Of a stretch of DNA of 64,000 nucleotides, positions 45,919 to 57,071 are shown one piece after another; within the stretch, counting starts at the first letter, position 1, and each line of letters opens with the position of its first letter. Both the position numbers and the translations under genes were made by a program. Below the pieces are notes generated by a model. The model made no database searches and was not told the DNA's origin. It saw only the letters and a program-made list of their open reading frames with translations. The stretch comes from Allodiplogaster sudhausi (Eukaryota; Nematoda; Chromadorea; Rhabditida; Diplogasteridae): NCBI GenBank assembly GCA_945643635.1, contig CALZFC010000016.1, positions 4,784,501-4,848,500 on the forward strand, written 5' to 3'.

Positions 45919-46605
45919 CAGAGGTGTCAACGGGCCCAACATTTTTGGGCCGGCCCGGCCCGTCGGGCCCAAGGTCTGGGCCGGCCCGGCCCGAGCGATT
46001 TCCGGGCCCTTGAATTTTGGGCCCGGCCCGGCCCGGCCCGGCCCGTGTGCCCGTTTGAGCCCGATTTTTCAAGAAAAATGCTGGGGAAAAAGTCCGACGA
46101 GTTTCAAGCTGTTTTGCAATTCAGAATTCTTCATGCTCGTCCTACCTACGAACATCAATTCTAATATATAGAAGAAAGAGTTTTAGGGGATAATGAACAA
46201 ATGAAGAACGTTTTGCACCAAACAACGCCACCAGTTCCCCCGTGTGCCCGTTTGAGCCCGATTTTCAAAAATTCTGTAGGAAAAGTCCGACGTGCTAAAG
46301 AATATTTTGAAATTCAAAATTTTTCATGTTCATGCTATGTACATATATTCATTTTAATGTATACTAGAAAACGTTTTAGGAGAAAAATGAACAAATGAAG
46401 ATAGTTTTGCACCTAAAAGTGCCACCAGTCGTCTTGACTGGACGACATCGTGTGCTTATCGGGCCCAAACGGGCCCTGCGGGCCGGCCCAACTTTTTAGG
46501 GCCCGGCCCGGCCCGGCCAGAGGCCCTGGGAAGTTGGGCCGGCCCGGCCCGCGGGCCGGGCCGGGCCGGGCCGGGCCGGGCTGGGCCGGGCCGTTGACAC
46601 CTCTG
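45919..46605. mobile_element. Non-autonomous hAT-type element with 8-bp target duplication
   Basis: 687 bp. Termini cagaggtgtcaacgggcc and, inverted, cagaggtgtcaacggccc, flanked on both sides by gaagggac (45,911-45,918 and 46,606-46,613). CAG ends and an 8-bp duplication fit the hAT superfamily. The interior has GGGCCGGCCC-rich subterminal blocks and an internal tandem copy of a segment of about 195 bp starting gtgtgcccgtttgagcccga. No transposase frame. A second, degraded copy is at 62,021-62,458. Confidence 0.85.
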
Positions 46606-47700
46606 GAAGGGACGCAATAATTATTCCGATGAATGACGATTGCATTTATTTTAACAATAAATGAAGGCGGAACGAACCACCTCTTCAGCAGATGGCGTAT
46701 TCTCGCACGCGACACTGGCGAGCAATGTAAAGACAATTGAAATTAGTCGGCACCAGCAAATGGCGTTGTATCGGTAGAGAAAGTGTAGCATGAGAAGACT
46801 GAAGGTCTGATAGAAGAGAAAAACGAAGATTGTGCATGCCACTTTACCGCCGCCGGAATACGGTAGTTAAGGAGCGAGTTCGGAGAAGAAAATGAGACAG
46901 TTTTCGCCCAGGTATAATACCTGGAAAAGATCATAGGCGTTGGTTGAAGAGAGCTCAGATAGTTGTCTTGTAAATACATATCTGCATACATATATTTTTT
47001 TTGTAAATAAAGCATAGCTGGCTGAAGCTAAAGTGCTGCAAACGTAATCAAGACATTTATAATCTTACAGGCCGAATGATAGCATAGCCGAGTGCGACGA
47101 TCATGTTTGGAAGCAACAGGCCGTTTGTACAGATTGCTAGATCGGTAGCCGTGACCGTCAAAGGCTCCTCTAACGGATGCCGCATCGAGCACCTATTATG
47201 AACTACTGTACATATTTATATCGGATGTACAAAAATGTTAAAGGAGCTGTCCGGGAAAATATACATATGGTTTTATCTTCTTTTTTTTAATTCGCCCTGT
47301 TCAAACACATCGAATTCGAAAGTTTTAGCGATTTTGTCAACTCGCCACCAATTTATAGGCAAGCGAAATTTGAGAGGGCGCAACATGTTACTACGGTCAT
47401 AATGAGCCAACCTCCTCTAACACCGTTCTCTCTCGTCCCAACTATGAGCAAAGTCTAACACTTTTTTTCTACTGTACATAGACTCCACGGATGGTTCCTT
47501 TAAGACAGCCAATCTGAGGATGCTTAGTGTCTCCTCTTCGACACGCGACAACATTGAACATAATGTTCACATAGTCAGTGTTCTGAAAGTCATTCGTGCG
47601 AATAAAAATAATTTTCCGCGGTTCAAAAAGGCTCAAGCACGATTTCCTTGAACAAACAGCATCGTTAGTGCGATGATGAAGAGCAGAATGCGTACGTGTA

Positions 47701-48137
47701 CCGTATTTTCTCTATTAGTGCCCCCGGGGGCACTATTTTTCAATCCCCTTGCGAGAGGGGGGCACTATTAGAGGGGGGGGGGGTTCTATTAGAGGGAGGG
47801 GTACTATTTTTCAATGTGATTGGCTAAAAGTTTGTAAACAACAATTTATTCCTAACAAAAGAAATTTGTAGCTCTTCTTCAATTGAATCAACACCGGAAG
47901 ATCCATTTTACTGTAAATTTTGAATGAATTTGTAATTAATTCATTGGGAAGAGCCTCCAGAATCCATTCGTGGTACATATCGAGCCGAGGTATTAGACTA
48001 ATATGGGGGCACTATTGGAGGAGGGGGGGTTCTATTAGAGGGAGGGGTACTATTTTTCAATACCCTCGCGAGAGGGGGGCACTATTAGAGGGGAGGGGGT
48101 TCTAATAGAGGGAGGGGCACTAATAGAGAAAATACGG
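47701..48137. mobile_element. MITE, CCGTATTTTCTCTA family, with TA target duplication
   Basis: 437 bp with terminal inverted repeats ccgtattttctctattag and ctaatagagaaaatacgg, flanked by TA. The empty site in the other arm of I2 (39,561-39,600) gives exact boundaries. Inside are C- or G-rich blocks repeating at both ends (ggggcactattagaggggg) around an AT-rich centre. No transposase. Confidence 0.9.
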
Positions 48138-48399
48138 TATGTCATCTATGCACAATCCAAGAACGATGGAACTTATAGGGCATGGCTTTACGTACATGTA
48201 GATTAATCACATAAAAAACGATGTGCTGCTTGCTGTATTTCTCACGAGTCATCCAGGACCGTTCCATCTCTCTCCCCTCTCTCTCTCTCGAGACTTACTC
48301 ACTAGCCGTACCCCTTTACAATACTTCTTCGTTATCCCCACTCCTCAGACCGAACACCGCCAGAACTTGCTACGATAAGGCAGAGCTCTGAGAAGCTTG

Positions 48400-49870
48400 T
48401 TATGATGTGATGCGAGATCACAGAGAATAACCACACTTTATACACGTGCTGAATAGGATATACCTAGGGACGGAAGATGGGCACAGTGAAAACCACCACC
48501 TCTTAAAAATAGTATATGTTGCCCCAATAGATTTGTGATTGACTCGTTCTACGAATAGATTTGTAAAAGATGCACGGCGAATTAGTCGCTCCAAAGGAAG
48601 CATTCATAGAAGGTCGCTGCCGGTAGCAGGTTTTAATTTTTGCCGTTTTGTGGATTATTTCAATTAGTTTGCACTGACAATGAATTTTTCGAAAGTAATA
48701 TTTTATATAAGTATTTCTATCGCAGTCCGCTTCACACTATCGGTCATTCTCATTCTTGCTCTGTTCCTCTTTCATTACTGAATGACTTTCTCTCTCTACC
48801 TATTTCGTTTCTCTCATTATGTCCATCTCGCTTTCTTTCTCTATCTCTCGCCTTGCTCATGGTTTTGCGTTCTTGTAGCTGATTATTTTTAAAGGTTTAA
48901 ATTAGAATGCTACTTACTTATAAATGAATATACTTATATATCTTTCGAACTCATGATTATTTATAGTTCTTTAATATACGTTAATAATACTTTATATCCT
49001 CTTCTCCCCAGATATATGTTATTTCAAAAACACATGTGGATACCATCGCAGTTGGTCGATAAAAGAACTTGTGAACAGGCAGATGCGCTGAACCGATGAG
49101 ATGTCGCCAAATATATGTATGTAACTAAAAATAAGATAGATAAATACTCTTCTAGAAACTGCAGCTGTTCCACTTGTGGCGGAGGCCGCGTCCAGAGCGC
49201 CGGGACGCCCGCGCTCCGCTTCAACGGTGGAGAGGCGGCGAGCAACGGCGGAGTTGGCTGGGCGGAGGAGGAGGGAATGCATGTCGGTCTCCTTTAAAGT
49301 TAAGTATGAGTTTATTTTAAAATTAGCATGATTTCGAATGCCTTTTATTTTTATGTGGCGCCTCCCACTTTACCCTTAAAACTTATTGTTAGATCGTGAA
49401 TTATCGTACGAATTGTGTACATGAGCACACAGAAAGCGAGAGAGAGATGATGATGATGATGAATATGGAGAGAGAAAAAAAGAAACAGAGAGAGGGAGGA
49501 GAGATGAAGAAAGGCGACAAAGAGAGAGAGAGAGAGAGAGAGATATAGGGAGAGATATGGAGAGTGTTCCGAAGTATGAAACAACATGTTAATTCTGGTT
49601 AGTTGTTATAGTTGACACCAAAGAAGTTGTATAAAAATAGAATTCTTTAATGATAAAGAGATGCAGTTTACACTACATTTGTATGGATAACGTATTGCTC
49701 ATCAGGCTCACAAGTGTTTCATCCCATCATAACTACAGGTGGCCATGGAGTCTATGAAAAACCACCACCGCAAACGTACAAATAAAACATCTATATTATA
49801 TTACGAAATGGTAGCCTAGTAAATTAGCGCTTTTCTCGTATTACGAATCCTTTCGCAAATTAAGCATAAA
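48400..49870. other. No gene recognised; microsatellites
   Basis: Contains a CT-rich stretch near 48,785-48,860, (GAT)n near 49,448-49,464 and a (GA)n run at about 49,520-49,542. The segment 49,360-49,400 resembles 60,730-60,760 (cctcccactttacccttaaa). A GC-rich open stretch at 49,150-49,290 has no support as an exon. Confidence 0.4.
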
Positions 49871-50400
49871 TCAATAAATTACCATAGATGAGCACAGTAT
49901 AATACACGGCCCTTCAAACCGCGCGGGATATTGGAATTCATATAGGGCTGCTACGCAAACTCGCAGTTTGTATGAACTCGAAATTGGCGGGAAGGTGCAT
50001 CCTAATGCTATAGCATAGTGGGCTGCTGCGCAGTGCAAGCAAGAAACACGAGCGCCTGTTAGTTCCGCAACGCGTGAAACAGTCACGCGATGAGACACTT
50101 ACCTAACAGAATTAGACCGCGCGTTTTCTTAGTTAGGCGCTGAAGGTCCGTGTAATATATAACGAGCAATAATATTCAATTCACCAATCCGATTTTAACT
50201 ATTCTAGAAGTGTCCAAATCATCATGCAGTTGCCAATTTCCAAGTAGACATCGCTGACTAGCGCGAGTAAACCGCCTGTTTTGTCTCATTGTGCACTCGA
50301 CACCAGAGCAATTTTGAAGCAAATGTGAGATCCCAATTTTTGTTGTGCTGCTAACATAGTTGAATATGCATATAAAGCTAATTAAAAAAGTTATAGACAT
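49870..50400. repeat. Dispersed repeat R (copy 1)
   Basis: Shares 'ccaatccgattttaact', gctgactagcgcgagtaaac and caattttgaagcaaatgtga with 54,260-54,880 and 63,440-64,000. The other two copies are palindromic; this one carries mainly one arm. Confidence 0.75.
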
Positions 50401-50461
50401 TTTATTTATCTTTATATTAATTAATTAATTAATTATTTGGTTAGTTAATTATTAATTAAAT

Positions 50462-50672
50462 ACATATTAAATGATGGCTATCACCGATAAATTATGTGAT
50501 ATTTCAAATTGCCGTGTCCCTTCGCACCCTTTCGCGCGTTCTATTTTCACGCAGCTTGTTTGTGCGACCTGCGAAATAGCTCACGAGAATGAGAGTAGAA
50601 ATCATCGGGCAGACGCGACAATTCGAGCTTGCATTAGATATATCTCCGTGATCGCCCTCCTTTAATGATAAC
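50462..50672. mobile_element. MITE, GGCGATCACCGA family
   Basis: Left end atggctatcaccgataaat and right end cgtgatcgccctcctttaat are inverted relatives of the element at 10,962. The interior (cgacctgcgaaatagctcac) resembles the centre of repeat R at 54,500. Confidence 0.6.
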
Positions 50673-50700
50673 TTGCTCCGACCACGCCCTCATCGCTCTA

Positions 50701-51117
50701 ATGGCCGACTACCGAATCGACTCCGTCAATCCGAACGTGCCCGAGGACGAGCAGAAGAGAGCGCTCTGTCGTGTCACGCCGTAGGGGCTTATTTCGTCAT
50801 TATTTTATTTTATTTTTAGCAAATAATTTTTAACGATTTTATTCTACATTTAATTCACAAGTACTTTCTGTAAAACAAAATATTCATGAAATAAATGCTG
50901 CCTCGTCCCCATCGAGCCTCCCTTCGTCTACTTCCCCATGACTCTCTCCTCTCTCGAACTTCCCTTAACCTTCATTGCCGGTCTCGTCGCGCTTTCTTCA
51001 TTCGTGCTACTTTTAGAAATCATAGTCTACCGTATCCTCCTCCATGACGCACTAAAAAAGAAAAAAAGCAACAGCATTATCGACAAATTAGTTGATTTCG
51101 AACGGAAATTGTTGTGA
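50701..51117 (+). pseudogene. IR-like receptor 3' fragment
   Basis: A short frame at 50,701-50,783 (MADYRIDSVNPNVPEDEQKR) and an exon ending at TGA 51,115-51,117. The latter encodes PPFVYFPMTLSSLELPLTF, a hydrophobic helix (ALSSFVLLLEIIVYRILL) and a basic tail. This aligns by eye with the last exon of the receptors at 34,684 and 8,271 (PPF-TF-P-T---Y-IPL plus helix). No other receptor exons are nearby. Likely a stray 3' end. Confidence 0.45.
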
Positions 51118-51119
51118 CG

Positions 51120-52080
51120 ATTAAACGGGTCCACCTAATTTATTCCGATAATTGCTCTGTACAATAAAACGTGCCAACATTTATTAAATAACGTCTTTAT
51201 TCCGATTACAATTCAGGAGCCCTTCGCCATTGAGGAACGGTGTTGAGACGAGGGGTAAATTGAGAAGTCAAAGATACTCAAATAAACAGAATCTTCAGAC
51301 ACAGTCGAAGTGGTTGACGAACCTGCAGAGAGAGTGAGAGGTAGGAAAACTACGGAATAGAAGAGGAGACCATTGAAGATAGCTATCTAACTAGAAAGAC
51401 TAGCAGAGGCATCTCATGACTTGCCTAGCGGAAAAGAAGAGCAAGGGTTGTCAGTTTTTTCTTCGAACGGTGCGGATCACAAGGGGGCTATCTCTCCGGC
51501 CAATAAAGAATACAGCTTGGACTCCATTGATTGCACATCTGGAGGAGTGAAGAGTCAATGAAAGCGACAGGCATACCAGCGTTGCCTTTTTTATGTTAGA
51601 CATTTTTTACGTACAAAATCTCGAAACTCCATCGAACTGATCCTGTTCCAATAAAGCGTTGTGAGTGCTCAAATACCAAAATATCCAAACATTAGCGAAA
51701 TTTGATCGTATTGGAAAGAAAGTGGAACGCAAAAGCTGTTTTAGTACCTTCCCGTTAAGTTCTAAAACGAGAACGGAAACCGAAATCGAAAGTCGACGCA
51801 CACGATATGGTTTCGCCCATCAGACGAAAGTGAAGAGAACAATGGAAGTAAGTCAATGCGCAACAAAAATCAAAAATTATATTCTTTTGGGCAACTCAAC
51901 CTGATCGGAAAACCATTGATTTATTAGGGCTTTTACACATCTTCTAATCGTGGGATTAGAAAAAGTTTGCATGATGCATCTCAAAAATTTCCTTTAAACT
52001 CATTGTTACTCATTTCAGATATTGTCTTCAACTTATTCAAGCTACTTTTAATTCATCAGCCATATCTTTAGAAGCTCTTC
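51120..52080. other. No gene recognised
   Basis: Low coding signal on both strands; a 79-residue plus frame at 51,665-51,904 has no supporting feature. Confidence 0.4.
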
Positions 52081-52740
52081 ATATTGTGTTCGAGTGAAGG
52101 GAGTGGAGAGGAGGGCGAGGGGAGAGGGTGGAGAGGGAGGGAGAAAGCGGCAGTTCGTCTACGCCTTCACCGTCGCCGGATGGAGGTACTCGATCAGGCC
52201 GGCCAGCGTCCACGCCCTGAAGGAGATTTACTATTTTGCTTCTTCTCGTTGAGACGGTGGCCGTGCAGAAGACCCTCGGCGTTTTCCATCTCCATCGCCT
52301 TTTTCGTGTGTCTGAAAGACTACCGATCGATTGAGCAAAACATCTTTCCCATTTCTTCAAGAGGATCCGAACCTTTGACGCTCGGATTACCACTGTCAGC
52401 ATTCTACCACTCGGCCAAGCAGCCCATCTCAGATCCCAACCGCAATCCAAGCGTATCGCCGTCTTGGTGTCGACATCGAGAGCGCCGTCCTTGGTCGCGA
52501 CTGGCACGGCCTCAAGGGCCGCGGCTGGGCCCGGCAACTCGAGCACCGTCAAGGGCGGCGAGAAGTCGAATCGAGAAGTCCACGACGCACTCGCGGCGCG
52601 TCTCCGTCCCCTTCTCTGCGATCCAGATGCTGCAAGGGGTCGTTTTCCTTGAACGTGCTTCCATTTTTGTAGCGCACCGAAGCTGGGAGAGATTCGCACG
52701 GGTTATCGGACGCGCGTAAACGGAGACCTTGTGGGTGTCG
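52080..52740. other. GC-rich segment open on both strands, coding status unclear
   Basis: Overlapping frames of more than 200 residues occur on both strands because stop codons are rare in GC-rich sequence. Protein-like pieces are FVYAFTVAGWRYSIRPASVH (plus, about 52,155-52,215) and HKVSVYARPITRANLSQLR (minus, about 52,730-52,670), but they do not form one gene. A tRNA-like sequence interrupts the middle. Confidence 0.3.
52362..52436 (-). other. tRNA-like sequence (tRNA-derived repeat or pseudogene)
   Basis: On the minus strand, a perfect A box (tggccgagtgg) and a near-perfect B box (ggttcggatcc) at tRNA spacing. The predicted acceptor stem does not pair (ggctgct against tgaagaa) and no normal anticodon arm forms, so this is not a functional tRNA. 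Confidence 0.5.
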
Positions 52741-53104
52741 AACTGAAAAGCTAGTTGTTACATATATCTAATTAGCCTCCGATGTTTTTTTATAATAACT
52801 GTTGAACTACCGTATAAATCGAATAGGGTTACTGTAAGGCCGTATTTTCGGTGTTACAGTATACCTCGAGAACGCCCATGTTGTCGGAGACGACCGAGAG
52901 AAATCGAGCTACCTAGACGACCGCCGCCGACGAGGGAACGAGCTGGAAATGGCGACATATGCACTTTTTGCTTTCGACTTTGCACTAATTTTACACTTCA
53001 CTTCATCCTTCTGTAGTAAATTTGCTATAATTTCAGCTTATACGCTGATTGTAAGGTAACAGTCTAGGTAAAAGGATGGTGTCACCGGATATCTCGATGA
53101 CGTT

Positions 53105-53510
53105 CAGTACAGGGGTGGCCGGCCCCGGCCCCGGCCCCAGGCCCCGGCCCCCGGCCCCGGACCCAGGGCCGGGGCCGAGCACGGGAGCGGGGGCCGGGGC
53201 GGGGCCGGGGAACACCCTGGGGATGTGGATAATTAAATGAAGTTCACCCCCAGTTAAACAAAGCCAATTTATGATGAAATGTGCCACGCTTTATTCAGTA
53301 TGCTTTACAGATGTGTTGTGCATACGCATTTTCTCAATTTTGGATAGTTGGCCGACTACGGGGGCCGGGGCCGACCTTGGGGGATGGGGCCGGGGCCTGG
53401 GCCGATATCGACCGATCTTGGGGGCCGTGGCAGACCTCGGGGGCCGGGGCCTACCCTGGGGGGCCGGGGCCGTATATTTTCGGCCCTGGCCACCCCGGGT
53501 CAGTACCTTG
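53105..53510. mobile_element. GGCCCCGG-rich element with inverted ends
   Basis: Begins caggggtggccggccccgg and ends with the inverted ccggccctggccacccc-like sequence. GGCC-rich blocks at both ends flank an AT-normal centre (53,220-53,350). It resembles the 45,919 element in design but not in sequence. Target duplication not clear. Confidence 0.5.
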
Positions 53511-53639
53511 ACGTGAAAGTCCGAATTCGTCCTGTTGCGCAGGACAAGTCGACGCTCATCCGAGTGCGGGAAGAGGACGAAGGAGATGTTAGAGGCAGCC
53601 ATTACGAGGAGAGGAGAGAGGAGGGCTGGAAGGGATTCA

Positions 53640-54255
53640 CTCATTAGAAAAAAGTTAAAGTAATTGAATTAGGAAGACGAGGAAGACAATGAACGCTCAT
53701 GGAAGAGTGAGAGCGTGAAAGGGTGGAATAAAGGAGAGGGGAAAGGGAGTAAACGATGGAGAGAGAAAAAGGAAACAAGCCGCTCACCGCAGGAGATGTT
53801 AGTCGATCTGCTGAAGAATTCTACGCAGCCGACTCATCTCTTCAGACTATTTGCGAAATATTGCACTTGTAATTCATTAGGCAATTGACGAAAATAACAT
53901 TATAACTTGCTGCATTAACAATAAGTGGAAAGAGCCGAAATATTTCGTAAACTAAAAATTTTCATGCCGATGTCTGAACTTATCACGTGTCAAATGTAGT
54001 TTCTGATAACACGAGAAGTTTCTGGAAGCAAAGAAAAATGTGCATTTCTTAAAACATTTCTGACGAATCGAAGAATCTGAATCAGAGGCAGCAAATTTCG
54101 CATACGTTTTCAAACAAATTTTTTGTATTGCTAAAAGCGATGATTAATCAATTAATTAGTTAATTAATATAAACATAAATAAAATATCTAACACTTTTTT
54201 TAAATTTGCTTTTTATGCATTGTAACTATTTTAACAGCATTAAAAATAGGGATCT
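53640..54255. other. No gene recognised
   Basis: AT-rich, no convincing exon or repeat. Confidence 0.4.
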
Positions 54256-54259
54256 GAAA

Positions 54260-54880
54260 TTTGTTGCAAAATTGCTCTTGTGATCTTATGCAAAATGATG
54301 AGACAAAACAGGCGGTTTACTCGCGCTTGTCAGCGATATCTACTTGGCAATTGGCCATTCCATGATCTTTTCGAGACTTCTAGTATTGTTAAAATCGAAC
54401 CGGTAAATTGAATATTATTGCGCGTTATATAGTATACAATGCTCATCTATGGTAATTTATTGATTTATTCTAGAATTGTTAAAGCCTTCTTCCAAATGTG
54501 ATTTCTCACTCTCATTCTCGTGAGCTATTTCGCAGGTCGCACAAACCCGCTGCGTGAAAAATTAACTAAGAAGGCTTTAACAATGATAGAATAAATCAAT
54601 AATTACCGTAGATGAGCATTTTATAACATATAACGCGCAATAATATTCAATTAACCAATCCGATTTTAACTAGGTATACTAGAAGTCGCTAAGAGATCAT
54701 GGAATTGCCAACTGCCAGGTAGCTATCGCTGACTAGCGCGAGTAAACCGCCTGTTTTGTCTCATCATTGTGCAGAAGATCACCAGAGCAATTTTGAAGCA
54801 AATGTGATCCCAATTTTTTATGCTGTTAACATTGTTGACTATGCATACAAAACTAATTAAAAAAGTTATAGACATTTTAT
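54260..54880. repeat. Dispersed repeat R (copy 2), palindromic, with nested MITE
   Basis: Arms of about 230 bp (54,270-54,500 and 54,575-54,800) are inverted copies (ggcggtttactcgcgcttgt with gctgactagcgcgagtaaac). The centre (54,476-54,583) has its own short inverted ends, attgttaaagccttctt and its complement, suggesting a MITE nested at the centre. Confidence 0.75.
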
Positions 54881-55145
54881 TTTTGATTATATTAATTAAT
54901 TATTTAGTAAGTTAATTATTAATTAAATAAATATTAAAGGAGTAAGAGAATGTCTCTTTGTTACTCCTTTCTTGCTAGCCATGATAGACTTCTCCATCTT
55001 TGTCCTCTGTGTAGCATGTTATTGATGTTGTAATACATGAAAGGAAAAGAAAACCGTGTTTGATGTAATAAAATAAAAAAAAATAAACAGAAAAAGATTT
55101 TTGTCGAACCGATGTCATTAATATTATAGTTTCTTATGGTAATAA

Positions 55146-55767
55146 TTGAATTTGGAAACAGCTGTACATTTAAATGAATGTGTGTCCTTAACCACAAGAA
55201 GAAGTACAGAAAACCTCCGTCTTCTTTCTAGCTGGGGCATATTCAAGGATAACGCTCGGAGTGCTGTCAAAGAGCCGAAAATGCCTCTTTCCGCAATGGT
55301 GCACTGCTCGCGAGTGGTCGACTCTCGTCCAAGCTCCCGCCTTCTCCCGCTCCTTTTCTCTGCTTCTCTGGTGCTTCTAGTGCTCTCTGCTGCTGCTTCA
55401 TCCCCGCGTACTCCGCTTCCATACGGGTGGTCCTATTCAACGACTAGGCTTGGAATTAAGCCGTCTTTGACCGCCTCGATTACATCTACAGCGCAATACG
55501 CTCCTATGGCCTGCGCACAGGGCTTCATTAACGGAATCTTTTCGGGAATACAAGTTATAAAAATAGTGATTTGAAAAAAAAATTAAATGAAATATATCAC
55601 CGCATTTTACCATTTTACCATTCTGCTGCGGCTGTGAATTGAATATTTCATGACTGCAATGCTTTCCAGTGATATTCTACAAAGTCACCGCAGCCCGCTG
55701 GTTTGTCGCAGTACTTGTTCTTATCGAGATCTGTTTCTGGTTTTTCAGCGATAATGAGAAGTAGATC
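55146..55767 (+). CDS. Hypothetical secreted or membrane protein, uncertain
   Basis: A long open frame from 55,146 to 55,574 contains MPLSAMVHCSRVVDSRPSS followed by a strong hydrophobic run (LLPLLFSASLVLLVLSAAA), a possible signal or anchor. A later exon after tttccag (about 55,671-55,767, stop TAG) encodes TAARWFVAVLVLIEICFWFF, a membrane helix. The join is not established. Unrecognised. Confidence 0.3.
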
Positions 55768-55779
55768 ATCGCTAAAGGA

Positions 55780-56790
55780 GTCATCCTTTATCAAACTGCA
55801 ATTTCTGGTACACAGAGATTATGAATATTTTTTTTTGGAAAGTTTCGTAGAAAAGAAATGAGCGCGTCCTCTCTGCGCACTTCGACATTTGTAATGGGAA
55901 TTCTCCTGTCAGCCTCGTTCTGCTCTCATCTTCGAGGTCGAAATACACTTTCACGTGGTTCATTCATATTGAATTTTTCTCCATTTGTTTTTACGCCTAA
56001 AATAATGATATATTCGAAATTTCATCCTAATGTGATAGTCATAAATCGATTTGTCGTCAAAGAACCAAAAAAAATTTGTACTGTGTCAAAAGCCCAAAGG
56101 TTTTTGACATAGTGCTTATGGCATGTCCCCGTTTAGTAAAAAATGTGGCCTAAAAATTATTTTGCTCTAAAAATGATCTGAAAGTGTATCAATACGCTTT
56201 ACATGGTCTACGTTCACGTATAAATCAATTTTACAGTTGAGAAAGTTAGCAAATGTCGTGAAACTGTTAATTTAAGCGGGTTTTCCAGGAATATCAGGAA
56301 AACAGAATGCGTTCGGAATTTTTATTATGATATTCTTTATCTCATCAAGAGCTTTCGAATGGTAAATACATATGTATGCACATAGCTCATCTCATAACCT
56401 CGGGGGAAGTCGAGACCATTCCCTTGTCAGCAACAAACTCACAATCAGCAAGAAAATGAAAAATCACGAACCACGCGAAGCAACGAAATGAAATCACACA
56501 AAAGGCCAGACCAACGAAATGAAAAAGCCGCTATATCCTCCGAGTAACAAGGGAGAAAATATAACTCAGAAATGAGCAAAAAATAGCTGATAGCTGGCGC
56601 GCGATACCGTCCGATCTAGCAAGTTAGGCAACATCGGGCCACGACAGTCAATGGTTCATGTCAGAAGTGAATCACACCTAAGGTTAAACCAATGAAATGA
56701 AATCACACATAAAGCCAGGCACCAGGCCAACGAAAGGAAATCGCACATAAGGCCAGGCAAACTAAATGAGCGCATACAAATGCCGTGGCT
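55780..56790. other. No gene recognised; tandem-like short repeats
   Basis: 56,440-56,780 holds several imperfect copies of a motif around aacgaaatgaaatcacacat-like words (caaacgaaatgaaa, aaaggccag, ataaggccagg), a degenerate tandem repeat with a unit of about 35-60 bp. Confidence 0.45.
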
Positions 56791-57000
56791 CATAGCTTGC
56801 CAGGGAATGGTCAGGAACCCTGGAAACCAAAATTAATAGTTTTTCGTCCATCGTTAAAGGAGGTCATAAAAAGATTCGGAATCGAAAAATAAACAGCTGA
56901 ATCGATATACAAAAAGAGTTATAACCCTTTAAAGTTTCATAAAAGTTTTGCTGCTTGTGTAATAGCGATGTTAAAAACTGTTTAAGATTTTTAACAACGA

Positions 57001-57071
57001 GTTGTGGCCTAGTGGATAGTGAGCCGGGCTGAAAATTTTTGGGCGCGAATTCAATACCCCTTCGGTACAAC
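57001..57071 (+). other. tRNA-like sequence in left arm of I3
   Basis: 71 nt with A box tggcctagtgg and B-box-like gaattcaatacc, where the right-arm copy reads gagttcgatacc. The terminal gttgt/acaac can pair. The anticodon arm is irregular. Probably tRNA-derived, not a working tRNA. Confidence 0.45.

Larger units (their letters stand above)
44820..47185 (-). pseudogene. Str/Srd-type 7TM chemoreceptor, minus copy
   Basis: Start ATG at 47,185. Exon 1 (47185-47069) lacks about 78 nt covering TM1-loop residues present in the plus copy. Exon 2 has TAA (46,869-46,867) where the plus copy has CAA. Intron 2 and most of exon 3 are deleted (NAIC runs into WCRLISIVFTLLASVACEN). The intron before exon 4 holds a cluster of mobile elements (45,545-46,605). 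Later exons remain (LPILKEHYDLDVFRHTYF; MSERTRALHWLLFTALLL; TLIPTVFSYYPFVVIAW). A 5-bp deletion in the last exon shifts the frame, but the expected TM7 is still readable in the new frame (SIIVPVIVIFFIRCLR). Clearly a pseudogene, and it shows what the plus copy lost. Confidence 0.8.
44895..48390. repeat. Right arm of old inverted duplication I2
   Basis: Reverse match to 39,330-41,600, extending through the 5' flank (agaccgaacaccgccagaac near 48,347). It contains the insertions at 45,545-46,605 and 47,701-48,137. Confidence 0.85.

Noticed and set aside
52079..52719. Two overlapping frames of over 200 residues on opposite strands
   Set aside because: GC-rich sequence with few stops; a tRNA-like sequence lies inside; neither frame shows a domain or consistent exon structure.
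53271..53647. Gly/Arg-rich frames near 53.3 kb
   Set aside because: Translations of GGCCCCGG repeats on both strands; no conserved domain.
57001..57071. Functional tRNA gene
   Set aside because: A and B boxes are present but the anticodon and T stems do not pair normally, and the copy sits in an inverted repeat.
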